In this document: in pieces, positions 7,935 through 14,792 of the stretch
Layout of the letters: each line of letters opens with the position of its first letter
How positions within the stretch are numbered: the stretch's first letter is position 1
Assembly: GCA_004213565.1 (NCBI GenBank)
Contig: SHBB01000017.1
Location: 1-34,230, forward strand
Direction: 5' to 3'
Source of the DNA: Sandaracinaceae bacterium
GTDB taxonomy: Bacteria > Myxococcota_A > Polyangia > Polyangiales > Sandaracinaceae
Length of the DNA stretch: 34,230 bases
Notes under the pieces: model-generated
The model's database searches: none
Seen by the model: only the letters and a program-made list of their open reading frames with translations
Told to the model about the DNA's origin: nothing
Translations under genes and position numbers: made by a program

Positions 7935-7960
7935 GCAGGCAGGCTGAAGAGCCTGCCTGC
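7935..7960. terminator. Strong hairpin between convergent genes, possible bidirectional terminator
   Basis: GCAGGCAGGC (7935-7944) and GCCTGCCTGC (7951-7960) form a perfect 10-bp stem with a six-base loop. It lies between the convergent ASPIC/UnbV and pectate-lyase-like genes and touches the latter's stop codon (7960-7962). A G/C/A-rich run of GGCAAGGGCA-type repeats precedes it. No T-run is seen on either strand. Confidence 0.5.
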
Positions 7961-9663
7961 TACCGGGCGGCGACCTGGAACATGAGCTCTTCGATGTTCG
8001 TGTAGCCGTCGCCGTCGTGGTCGCCGTCGTAGCTCTGGGAGAGGTCGCCGAAGGTGCGGCGCTCCCACGCGTCGGCCATCCCGTCGAGGTCGGTGTCGTA
8101 GTCCGCGGGGCGGACCGTCTCCGGGATCTCGGGCAGGACCCAGCTCGCGACGTCGTGGGTGTCGAGTCGCTCGCCCGCGCGGGCCGCCTCGAGCTGGCTC
8201 GTGTCGTAGGGGTCCCGGTAGGTGGCGGGCTGCCCCTCGTCGTCCAGGTAGCGGTGCGCGCCGATGTCTCCGTCGGTGATGATCGACTCCCAGGCGTCCA
8301 CCGCGGCCATCGGCGTGTAGGCGTGCGTGATGCCCCCGTCGAAGGGCGTGTCCACGAAGTATTCGCTGGAGATGGATTCGGTGTAGGCGTCGCGGTACTT
8401 CCAGATCTGCTGGTTGTCCTCGCCGTCGCGCCCCTCGAGCAGCCCGCCCCAGAAGTTCCCGCGGCTGAAGATGCGGGGGCTCGAGCTGTCGTGGTCGAAG
8501 ACGCGGTTGAACCCCGAGCTCCCCCCGCCAGGCCGGAGGTAGTAGTTGCCGACGTGGTTCAGCCGGAGGTCGTGATAGATGGTGCTCGACTTGTAGTGGT
8601 CGCCGTAGACCACGCAGTTGAGGATCTCGGAGAACCCGTCGAAGGCGACGTTCGGGCTCCGGTTGATCCCGAGCTGCATGTTGGCGAGGAACGAGATCTG
8701 GTCGACGTCCTCCTCGGGGTCCTCGGGGCGCCCCGGGTTGATCTCGACGTAGGTCCCGGTGTGGCTGTCGCTGACCATGTTTCGCGAGAACGTCAGGCGA
8801 CGCAGATCGTGCTCGGGGACCACGTTCTGATCGATGAACGCGCCGAGCGCCTTGTCCTGCGCGAACGAGAACGAGCAGTGATCGACGATGATGTCTCGGC
8901 CCCCGTAGAACAGCATGCCCCACGTGTAGCTGTCGTCTTCGGTGGAGCGGTTTCCGTCGCGGTTCAAGATCGGGCGGCTCCGGATATGCTGGATGATCAG
9001 GTTCGAGGTCTCGCTGGTTCGGCCGTCGAAGCGGAGGGTGCCGCCGGTGATCGTGACGCCTCCGCGCGGCGCCGACTGGCCGAAGATCGTCTTGTCGCGG
9101 ACGCCGGGGATTCCGTCGTAGCGGAAGTCGCCGCTCGTCCCTCCGACCCCGAGCCGGATGTTCATCGACCGGTCGAAGACGACGTAGGCGGGCCGATCGA
9201 GGAGCAGCGCGGCGTAGAGCCCGCCCTCGTAGCGCTCGGGGGTGGCGGCGGTCGCGGGGTGATGCGTGAGCGGCGCCTGGGGGTCCGGGTCGTTGACGAT
9301 CACGAGCACGCCGCCACGGCCACCGGAGGCCTCGGCCCCGCCGCCGAACGCGGTGGGGAAGGCCTTGAGCGGCGGCGGCGGGCCCGCGTCGCGCTCGCCC
9401 GCGTCAGGCTCGCCCGTCGTCGCGTCGAACGCGGCGTCTCTCGGATCCGTCCCCGCGTCCAGCGACGCGCTCGGGGAGCAGGCGCCCGACTCGAGCGACC
9501 AGCCGCTCTCGCACTCCGGCGCCGGATAGAAGCAGATCTCGCCACGGCACGCGCCGCCGGCGCGCGACGCGCAACCGTCGTCGTCGGCGCACCCCCCGGG
9601 AGGGACGGAGCAGCCGGCGGAGATCCAGAGCGCGCAGGCGAGCGGCGTGAGGCGTCGAGGCAT
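7960..9663 (-). CDS. Pectate-lyase-like (PL1-type) parallel beta-helix lipoprotein
   Basis: This 567-residue protein has a lipoprotein signal with lipobox SAGC (Cys18), a Cys-rich segment (25-62) and an Asp/Ala-rich linker (69-97). The catalytic-type domain begins at about 101 with AFPTAFGGGAEASGGRGG, the start seen in many PL1 pectate lyases. GQSAPRGGVTITGG (195-208), NLIIQHIRSRP (221-231) and IIVDHCSFSFAQDKAL (258-273) follow, all in the order expected for this family. The C-terminus has a Ca-binding-like tail (DTDLDGMADAWE, then DGDHDGDGYTNIEEL) also typical of these lyases. I infer cleavage of pectin or a related uronic-acid polymer at the cell surface; catalytic residues cannot be fixed without an alignment. 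The ATG at 9663 is preceded by TAGTGT and seven bases. Upstream of it the open frame overlaps the MFS gene antisense and is not used. Confidence 0.84.
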   Translation of the reverse strand: MPRRLTPLACALWISAGCSVPPGGCADDDGCASRAGGACRGEICFYPAPECESGWSLESGACSPSASLDAGTDPRDAAFDATTGEPDAGERDAGPPPPLKAFPTAFGGGAEASGGRGGVLVIVNDPDPQAPLTHHPATAATPERYEGGLYAALLLDRPAYVVFDRSMNIRLGVGGTSGDFRYDGIPGVRDKTIFGQSAPRGGVTITGGTLRFDGRTSETSNLIIQHIRSRPILNRDGNRSTEDDSYTWGMLFYGGRDIIVDHCSFSFAQDKALGAFIDQNVVPEHDLRRLTFSRNMVSDSHTGTYVEINPGRPEDPEEDVDQISFLANMQLGINRSPNVAFDGFSEILNCVVYGDHYKSSTIYHDLRLNHVGNYYLRPGGGSSGFNRVFDHDSSSPRIFSRGNFWGGLLEGRDGEDNQQIWKYRDAYTESISSEYFVDTPFDGGITHAYTPMAAVDAWESIITDGDIGAHRYLDDEGQPATYRDPYDTSQLEAARAGERLDTHDVASWVLPEIPETVRPADYDTDLDGMADAWERRTFGDLSQSYDGDHDGDGYTNIEELMFQVAAR

Positions 9664-9670
9664 GTCGTCG

Positions 9671-9676
9671 ACACTA
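9671..9676 (-). promoter_or_regulatory. -10-type hexamer of the pectate-lyase-like gene
   Basis: TAGTGT (9676-9671, minus) lies seven bases before the ATG at 9663, the same geometry as the TATGCT elements elsewhere in the window. It predicts a leaderless or near-leaderless mRNA. No convincing -35 was seen. Confidence 0.38.
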
Positions 9677-9773
9677 CCGTCGGCCGGGTCTCGGGCGAAT
9701 CTCCCGCGCCGCCCGCGGCGCGCGCCGGGCTCGCGCGCGGGCGCATTCGCCCGGGACTTCGCGACCTTGCGTG

Positions 9774-9792
9774 GTCGTACAGCGTACGATTC
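9774..9792 (-). promoter_or_regulatory. Operator-like 19-bp element A upstream of the pectate-lyase-like gene
   Basis: The minus strand reads GAATCGTACGCTGTACGAC. It contains the perfect inverted repeat TCGTAC-AGC-GTACGA (9775-9789). It shares 16 of 19 bases, including both seven-base arms, with element B at 11120-11138. It lies nine bases beyond the MFS stop and 110 bp before the lyase start, so it probably serves the lyase promoter. The cognate regulator is not in the window. Confidence 0.55.
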
Positions 9793-9800
9793 GTCCGCCG

Positions 9801-11096
9801 TCAGATGGGGCGCGGCTCGCGCATCGCGAGGGTCAGGCCGAGCGCCGCGACGGGGAGCGCGAGGCACGCGTAGAGCGGCCACGCGTAGCCGCCGCTCATC
9901 GACTCGCCGAGCGCCAGCGCGGCCGGGCCGACCGCGCTCCCCAGCACCACGCACATCATCTCGACGCCCGCGATCGCGCCCAGGTGCGCGCGACCGAAGA
10001 AGCGCGGGAACGCGATGGTGGCGATGGGCCCGAAGAGCCCGCCGCTGACGCCGAGCCCGAGCGCCGCGAGCGGGTAGAGCGTGTCGAGCTGCACGCAGGC
10101 GACCACGCCGCCGGCCTGGGCGAGCATCATGGCGAACAGCAGCGTGCGGATCCGGAGGCGGTCCCCGAGCCAGCCGCCCAGCAGGGCGGTCAGCGTGGAC
10201 ACGACCGACATGGGCAGGAAGATGGCCACCGACTCCGCGCGCGAGAGGCCGACGTGCGCGCCGAGATCGACGACGTGGAAGGTGATCCCGGTCACGACGA
10301 GGGCCTGGACCGAGAGCGCGAAGGTCACCGCCCAGAACCGCAAGGAGCGGAGCGCCTGCTCGCGCGTCAGCGAGGTCTCGCCGGCCCGCGCGGCCGTCCG
10401 CTCGGGGCTCGACGGCGCGCCGTCCATCTCGAGCCCGCACTCCTCGGGGCGGTCGCGATAGAAGAGGAGGGCCAGCCCGCCCATGCCGAGCGCGACGACG
10501 ACGGCCATGCCGCGCCACGCGCCGCGCCATCCCGCGCCTTCGATGGCGAGGTCGAGCACGAGCGGCGCGACCCCGAACCCGAAGCCGACGAAGACGCTGC
10601 TGATCCCAGCGGCCAGGCCACGCCGGGCCTCGAACCAGCGGCCGAGCATGGTGCGGCTCACCATGGTCAACATGCCTTGACCGCTGAGTCGCAGCGCGAA
10701 GAAGCCGACGATGAGCCACGCGAGCGCGAGCAGGCTCCCGCGCGGCGCGAGCTGGTCGACCACGCTGAGGTAGAGGAGCGTCGCGCCGAGGGCGACGGCG
10801 GCCACGCTGGCCGTCGCGCGCGCGCCGAAGCGGTCGAGCAGGCGGCCGCCGAAGGGGAGGGTGAGGCCGCTCGCGACCGTGCCCGCGAGGTAGGCGTTGG
10901 CGAGCGCGACGCGCGACAGCCCGGTGGCCGCCAGGAGGTCGTCGGTGAAGACGCTCACGCCCATCGTCTGGCCGGGGATCGACATGATCACGCCGATCGT
11001 CGAGACGACGAGGATCCACCAGCCGTAGAAGAACGGGAAGCGCCGGGGCGCGAAGGGGACGTCGACGGTGGAGCGAGCCACTCCGGCTCGTGGCAC
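9801..11096 (-). CDS. MFS transporter (OFA/monocarboxylate-porter-like)
   Basis: This 431-residue protein has about twelve hydrophobic segments and a central polar loop (about 205-235) between the two six-helix halves. GGRLLDRFGARA (84-95) is the MFS A-like motif after TM2, and the FPFFYGWWILVV opening with the VFTDDL segment resembles the oxalate/formate antiporter and monocarboxylate porter group. The substrate cannot be told from sequence; the neighbouring lyase and beta-helix genes suggest a sugar acid or oligosaccharide breakdown product. The start is GTG at 11096, with a second GTG at 11081 possible. Operator-like element B lies 24 bp upstream of the start, in the region shared with the divergent beta-helix gene. 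Confidence 0.88.
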   Translation of the reverse strand: MPRAGVARSTVDVPFAPRRFPFFYGWWILVVSTIGVIMSIPGQTMGVSVFTDDLLAATGLSRVALANAYLAGTVASGLTLPFGGRLLDRFGARATASVAAVALGATLLYLSVVDQLAPRGSLLALAWLIVGFFALRLSGQGMLTMVSRTMLGRWFEARRGLAAGISSVFVGFGFGVAPLVLDLAIEGAGWRGAWRGMAVVVALGMGGLALLFYRDRPEECGLEMDGAPSSPERTAARAGETSLTREQALRSLRFWAVTFALSVQALVVTGITFHVVDLGAHVGLSRAESVAIFLPMSVVSTLTALLGGWLGDRLRIRTLLFAMMLAQAGGVVACVQLDTLYPLAALGLGVSGGLFGPIATIAFPRFFGRAHLGAIAGVEMMCVVLGSAVGPAALALGESMSGGYAWPLYACLALPVAALGLTLAMREPRPI

Positions 11097-11119
11097 GAAG
11101 CGCCCGCGCGGTCGAGGGC

Positions 11120-11138
11120 GTCGTACGGTGAACGATTC
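11120..11138 (-). promoter_or_regulatory. Operator-like 19-bp element B between the MFS and beta-helix genes
   Basis: The minus strand reads GAATCGTTCACCGTACGAC, identical at 16 of 19 positions to element A (9774-9792), with the arms GAATCGT and GTACGAC and their spacing conserved. It lies 24 bp before the MFS start and 78 bp before the beta-helix start, so one bound regulator could act on both divergent genes. A TACCCT hexamer at 11167-11172 could be the -10 of the rightward gene. Confidence 0.55.
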
Positions 11139-11199
11139 CTCACCCGAGGCGCTGCGTGCCCGTTGCTACCCTGGGCCCGCGCCCGCCGGTCTGGCGCGC

Positions 11200-11207
11200 G
11201 GAGGTGG
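11200..11207 (+). promoter_or_regulatory. Shine-Dalgarno sequence deciding the beta-helix start
   Basis: GGAGGTGG lies eight bases before ATG 11216. It supports this ATG over the upstream in-frame ATG at 11156, which would place non-signal sequence before the lipoprotein signal. Confidence 0.75.
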
Positions 11208-11215
11208 ACGAACGC

Positions 11216-12739
11216 ATGCCCTCTCGAACCTCACTCACGGCGGCTCTCGCCCTGACGCTCCTGCTGCTCGGGGCTGGCTGCGCGTGCGAAGGCGACGCGG
11301 CCACCCCCGACGGCGGCCGCCGCACGATCGACGGCGCCACCTCGGTCGACGCCGCGATGAGCGACGCGAGCATGGTCACGCCGGTCCCGGGGACGGGCGA
11401 GTGTGCCTGGGAGCCCGGCGAGCGACCGACGGCGGAGCTGCCGCCCGTGCACACGAACGAGTACGTGATCGAGCTCGCGCGCTGGGAGATCGCGAACGAC
11501 GGCCGAGATCCGGTCGAGACCCGCGACCGTATGAACGCGGCCATCCTCTGGGCGACGGAGAACGGCTTCGACAAGATCGTGGTGCCGCCGGGGACCTACC
11601 TGGTCGGGGAGCCGACGAACGACGTCTACGCGGCGGGGATCGAGCTCCAGGGGAACATGACCTTCGAGCTCTCCGAGGGCGCCGTCATCCAGATGGCCCC
11701 CAACGATCGCTGGAACTACTGCGTCATCAACGTCGACGGCCACGACGACGTGACCATCCGGGGCGGCGAGATCGTCGGCGACCGCGCCGACCACGTCTTC
11801 GAGGGGGGCGGCGCGCACGACGAGGGCCACGGCGTCTGCGTGTGGACGGCCGTGAGCCGGGTCCTGATCGAGGACACGGTGCTGCGCGAGCTGACCGGGG
11901 ACGGCGTGCTCATCGTCGGCCGCCGCGAGAGCGACACCGAGCCCGAGGCGCCCACCACGCACGTGACGATCCGCAACAACGACATCCACCACAACCGCCG
12001 CCAGGGCGTCTCGATCGTGGGCGGCCACAACGTCGTGGTGGAGAACAACCACATCCACCACATCGAGGGCACCGCGCCCCAGTTCGGGATCGACATCGAA
12101 GGCGCGGGGCGCACCGATCGCGACATCCTCATCTACCGCAACGCCTTCCACGACAACGCGGGCGGCGACATCGTGACCTCCACCGGGCGCAACGTCTGGA
12201 TCGAGGAGAACACGATGACGCAGTGCCAGGCCGACGCGGACGGGCGGTACGACCCCGCGCTGCCGTGCGACCTGGAGGAGCAGGTCGACGGACCGATCAT
12301 CATCTGGAAGGAGACGGACAACGTCATCGTCAACAACTCCATCCGGATGCAGATGAGGACGGTGAACGGTCAGTACGGGATCCTCGGCTACACCCGCCGC
12401 GACGGACCCACGCGCATGAACCCGGTGGGCAACTACATCGCGGGGAACACCCTCTACGACGCCGGGATCCACATGGCGCACAACATGCGCTACTTCGTCT
12501 CCAACAACACGGTGTACGAGGGGCTGATCCTCGGCTACCTCCTCGGCTGCACGCGGCTCGAGCACAACCGCATCAACCGCACCGCGCGGGAGAACTACAA
12601 GCTGCGGAACGTCGCCGGGACCGCGGAGGGCAACGTGCTCAACCGCACCGAGGGCTTCCCGCCGGAGGACGACGTGCAGGTCCACTTCCCGATGGCCATC
12701 GACGCCCCGTACCGCAACTCTTCTCCGGTGTTCTGGTGA
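11216..12739 (+). CDS. Right-handed parallel beta-helix lipoprotein
   Basis: This 507-residue protein has a lipoprotein signal with lipobox LGAGC (Cys22) and a short Asp/Ala linker. The domain starts with a pectate-lyase-superfamily-like segment (RDRMNAAILWATENGFDKIVV... PPGTYLVGE). Many PbH1-type turns follow: VTIRGGEIVG, VLIEDTVLREL, VTIRNNDIHHN, VVVENNHIHHIEG, ILIYRNAFHDNAGG, VWIEENTMTQ, VIVNNSIRM and YFVSNNTVYEG. The turns carry the Asn ladders common in pectate lyases, polysaccharide epimerases and phage tailspikes. The substrate is unknown; the neighbouring PL1-like lyase suggests polysaccharide degradation or modification. The stop overlaps the next start (GTGA), so the SUMF1-fold gene is probably coupled. 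Confidence 0.85.
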   Translation: MPSRTSLTAALALTLLLLGAGCACEGDAATPDGGRRTIDGATSVDAAMSDASMVTPVPGTGECAWEPGERPTAELPPVHTNEYVIELARWEIANDGRDPVETRDRMNAAILWATENGFDKIVVPPGTYLVGEPTNDVYAAGIELQGNMTFELSEGAVIQMAPNDRWNYCVINVDGHDDVTIRGGEIVGDRADHVFEGGGAHDEGHGVCVWTAVSRVLIEDTVLRELTGDGVLIVGRRESDTEPEAPTTHVTIRNNDIHHNRRQGVSIVGGHNVVVENNHIHHIEGTAPQFGIDIEGAGRTDRDILIYRNAFHDNAGGDIVTSTGRNVWIEENTMTQCQADADGRYDPALPCDLEEQVDGPIIIWKETDNVIVNNSIRMQMRTVNGQYGILGYTRRDGPTRMNPVGNYIAGNTLYDAGIHMAHNMRYFVSNNTVYEGLILGYLLGCTRLEHNRINRTARENYKLRNVAGTAEGNVLNRTEGFPPEDDVQVHFPMAIDAPYRNSSPVFW

Positions 12740-13578
12740 GCGTGATGAGACTCCGCGACGAGTGGCTCCTCTCGCTCGCCGCCGCCGCCTCGCTGGCCGC
12801 GGCCCTCCTCCTCGCCGAGCGCGGCGCGGAGAGGGTCGACATCCGCCCCGAGCCGGAGACGCGCCCGGGCCAGGGCCCGTGCCCCGCGGGGACGAGTGAC
12901 TCGGGCATGGGCCCCGACATGGCGCGGCTGCCCGAGGGCTTCTGCATCGACACCACCGAGGTCACGCGCGGCCAGTACGAGGCGTGGCTGAGCACGTCTC
13001 CCGCGACGACGGGGCAGCCCGCCGCCTGCGCCGGCAACGAGGACTTCACGCCGTCTTGCCAGTGGGACCCGGGCCGCGATCCGGATCGCCCGGTGGTCTG
13101 CGTCGACTGGTGTGACGCGAAGGCCTTCTGCGAGGCGTCCGGCAAGCGGCTCTGTGGGCGCATCGGCGACGGCGAGGCGTACGAGCTCGGCATGTACGCG
13201 GACCCTGCGGTCAGCGAGTGGCACGCGGCCTGTACCTCGGGTGGACGCTACGACTACCCGTACGGCAACGAGCTGGACACGACGGTCTGCCGCGGCGCCG
13301 ACGCGGAGGACCACACGACGTGGGGCTTCGGCGACGTCGGGAGCTTCCCCGGCTGCCACTCGCCCGACAGCCCCTACGACGCCGTCTACGACCTGAGCGG
13401 GAACGCAGCCGAGTGGGACGACAGCTGCGAAGGCGAGGGCCCGGACGACGGCTGTCGCATCCGCGGCGGGAGCTTCGAGCACAACGAGCACGGGCTCCGC
13501 TGCGCGATGGGCCGGGAGCTCTACTGGCCGCGCATGCGGCAGGTCCAGGCGGTCGGCTTCCGCTGCTGCGCGGACTGA
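12736..13578 (+). CDS. SUMF1/FGE-sulfatase-fold protein, probably non-catalytic
   Basis: This 280-residue protein has an N-terminal hydrophobic segment (about 12-27) that acts as a signal or anchor. A SUMF1 (formylglycine-generating enzyme-like) domain follows: FCIDTTEVTRGQYEAWL, PVVCVDWCDAKAFC... GKRLC, YDLSGNAAEWDDSC, IRGGSF and VGFRCC. The order and the GGSF and GFRC motifs are characteristic. The Cys pair that acts in true formylglycine-generating enzymes, found just after GGS, is absent: GGSF is followed by EHNEHGLRC. I therefore expect a binding or structural role rather than sulfatase activation. Remaining Cys probably form disulfides. The start is taken at GTG 12736 because it overlaps the beta-helix stop (GTGA); GTG 12742 and ATG 12745 are alternatives. 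Confidence 0.82.
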   Translation: MSVMRLRDEWLLSLAAAASLAAALLLAERGAERVDIRPEPETRPGQGPCPAGTSDSGMGPDMARLPEGFCIDTTEVTRGQYEAWLSTSPATTGQPAACAGNEDFTPSCQWDPGRDPDRPVVCVDWCDAKAFCEASGKRLCGRIGDGEAYELGMYADPAVSEWHAACTSGGRYDYPYGNELDTTVCRGADAEDHTTWGFGDVGSFPGCHSPDSPYDAVYDLSGNAAEWDDSCEGEGPDDGCRIRGGSFEHNEHGLRCAMGRELYWPRMRQVQAVGFRCCAD

Positions 13579-13611
13579 ACGGCGCGAGGCCATCTCGGCC
13601 CCCGCATGGGC

Positions 13612-13617
13612 TATGCT
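13612..13617 (+). promoter_or_regulatory. TATGCT -10-type hexamer of the kinase gene at 13626
   Basis: TATGCT lies eight bases before GTG 13626. The same hexamer sits seven bases before the starts at 26815, 29202 and 32623. It predicts a start of transcription at or just before the GTG. Confidence 0.45.
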
Positions 13618-13625
13618 GCCTCCCC

Positions 13626-14792
13626 GTGGCCGCTCCGGACACCGATCGCAGGAACACGCTCCTGGAGGGCCCGCCGACGCGCGTGTGCCCGGCGTGCAAC
13701 GAGCCCTACTGGGACCGGGAGATGAGCCACTGCCCGCAGGACGGCACGCGGCTCGAGGACGCGGGGGAGAGCGGGCCAGCCACGCGCATCGACCTCGTGG
13801 TGGGCGAGCGCTATCGCCTGCTCGGGAAGCTCGGCGAGGGGGGGATGGGCACGGTCTTCGTGGCGGAGCACGCGCTGTCGCTCCGGCGCGTCGCGATGAA
13901 GATCATCAAGCCCGAGCTCGAGAGCAGCAAGGTCACGCGAGAGCGCTTCCTGCGCGAGTGTCACACCCTCGAGCGCATCGACAGCCCTCACGTGGTCGAA
14001 GTGCTCGAGGCGGGTGAGTCGCCCGCGAACGAGATCTACCTCGTCATGGAGCTGCTGGAGGGGCGGACCCTCGGCGAGCGGATCCAGGCGGAGGGCGCGC
14101 TCCCGGTCTGGGAGGCGTGCGAGATCGCGGCGCAGATCGCGTCGGCGCTCCAGGCCGCGCACGAGGTCGGCATCGTGCATCGCGACATGAAGCCCGACAA
14201 CGTGTTTCTCTGCGAAGATGGCACGGTGCGGGTGATCGACTTCGGGATCGCGCGCCTGCTGGACGGCCAGACGGTCGAGGGCGCCGGCCGCAAGCTGACC
14301 GCGGACGGGACCATCATCGGCACGCCCGCGTACATCAGCCCCGAGCAGGCGGCGGGCCGCGCCGTGGAGCCGACGGCGGATCTCTACTCGCTCGGCGTCG
14401 TCCTCTTCGAGATGCTCACGGGGGACCTCCCTTTCTGGGACGATCACCCGGTGATGTTGCTCGGGCTGCACCTGAAGCAGCCGCCCCCCAAGCTCGCCGA
14501 CGTGCACCCCGCCGGGCGCTTCCCGCCCGCGCTCGAGGCGCTCGTGGCGGCGCTCCTGGCGAAGAAGCCCGGCGGCCGTCCGTCGAGCGCGAAGGACGTC
14601 GAGGCGGCGCTCCGCGCGCTCGATCTCGGCGTGCACGAGCGCCCGTCGCAGCACGGCCCGACCACCGTCATGAAGCGACCCCCCTCGATGTCGCGCGGCC
14701 CGGTGCTGCTCGCGGGCGCCCTCGCGGTGGGCGTCTTCCTCTTCTTCGGGATCGTCGGGGTGGGGCTCTGGTGGCTCACCCGGGGTCCGTGA
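13626..14792 (+). CDS. Zinc-ribbon Ser/Thr protein kinase with C-terminal TM segment
   Basis: This 388-residue protein has an N-terminal zinc ribbon (CPAC 21-24 and HCPQDG 35-40). A complete Hanks-type kinase domain follows: GKLGEGGMGTVF (67-78), Lys92, HRDMKPDN (185-192), DFG (205-207) and GTPAYISPEQ. A TM segment near the C-terminus (about 357-384) leaves only a few residues beyond it, so the kinase is tail-anchored with its domain in the cytoplasm. Its target is unknown. The GTG start at 13626 is preceded by TATGCT and places the zinc ribbon close to the N-terminus; the open frame upstream overlaps the SUMF1-fold gene. The last 17 bases overlap the convergent kinase gene at 14776-16383. 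Confidence 0.93.
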   Translation: MAAPDTDRRNTLLEGPPTRVCPACNEPYWDREMSHCPQDGTRLEDAGESGPATRIDLVVGERYRLLGKLGEGGMGTVFVAEHALSLRRVAMKIIKPELESSKVTRERFLRECHTLERIDSPHVVEVLEAGESPANEIYLVMELLEGRTLGERIQAEGALPVWEACEIAAQIASALQAAHEVGIVHRDMKPDNVFLCEDGTVRVIDFGIARLLDGQTVEGAGRKLTADGTIIGTPAYISPEQAAGRAVEPTADLYSLGVVLFEMLTGDLPFWDDHPVMLLGLHLKQPPPKLADVHPAGRFPPALEALVAALLAKKPGGRPSSAKDVEAALRALDLGVHERPSQHGPTTVMKRPPSMSRGPVLLAGALAVGVFLFFGIVGVGLWWLTRGP

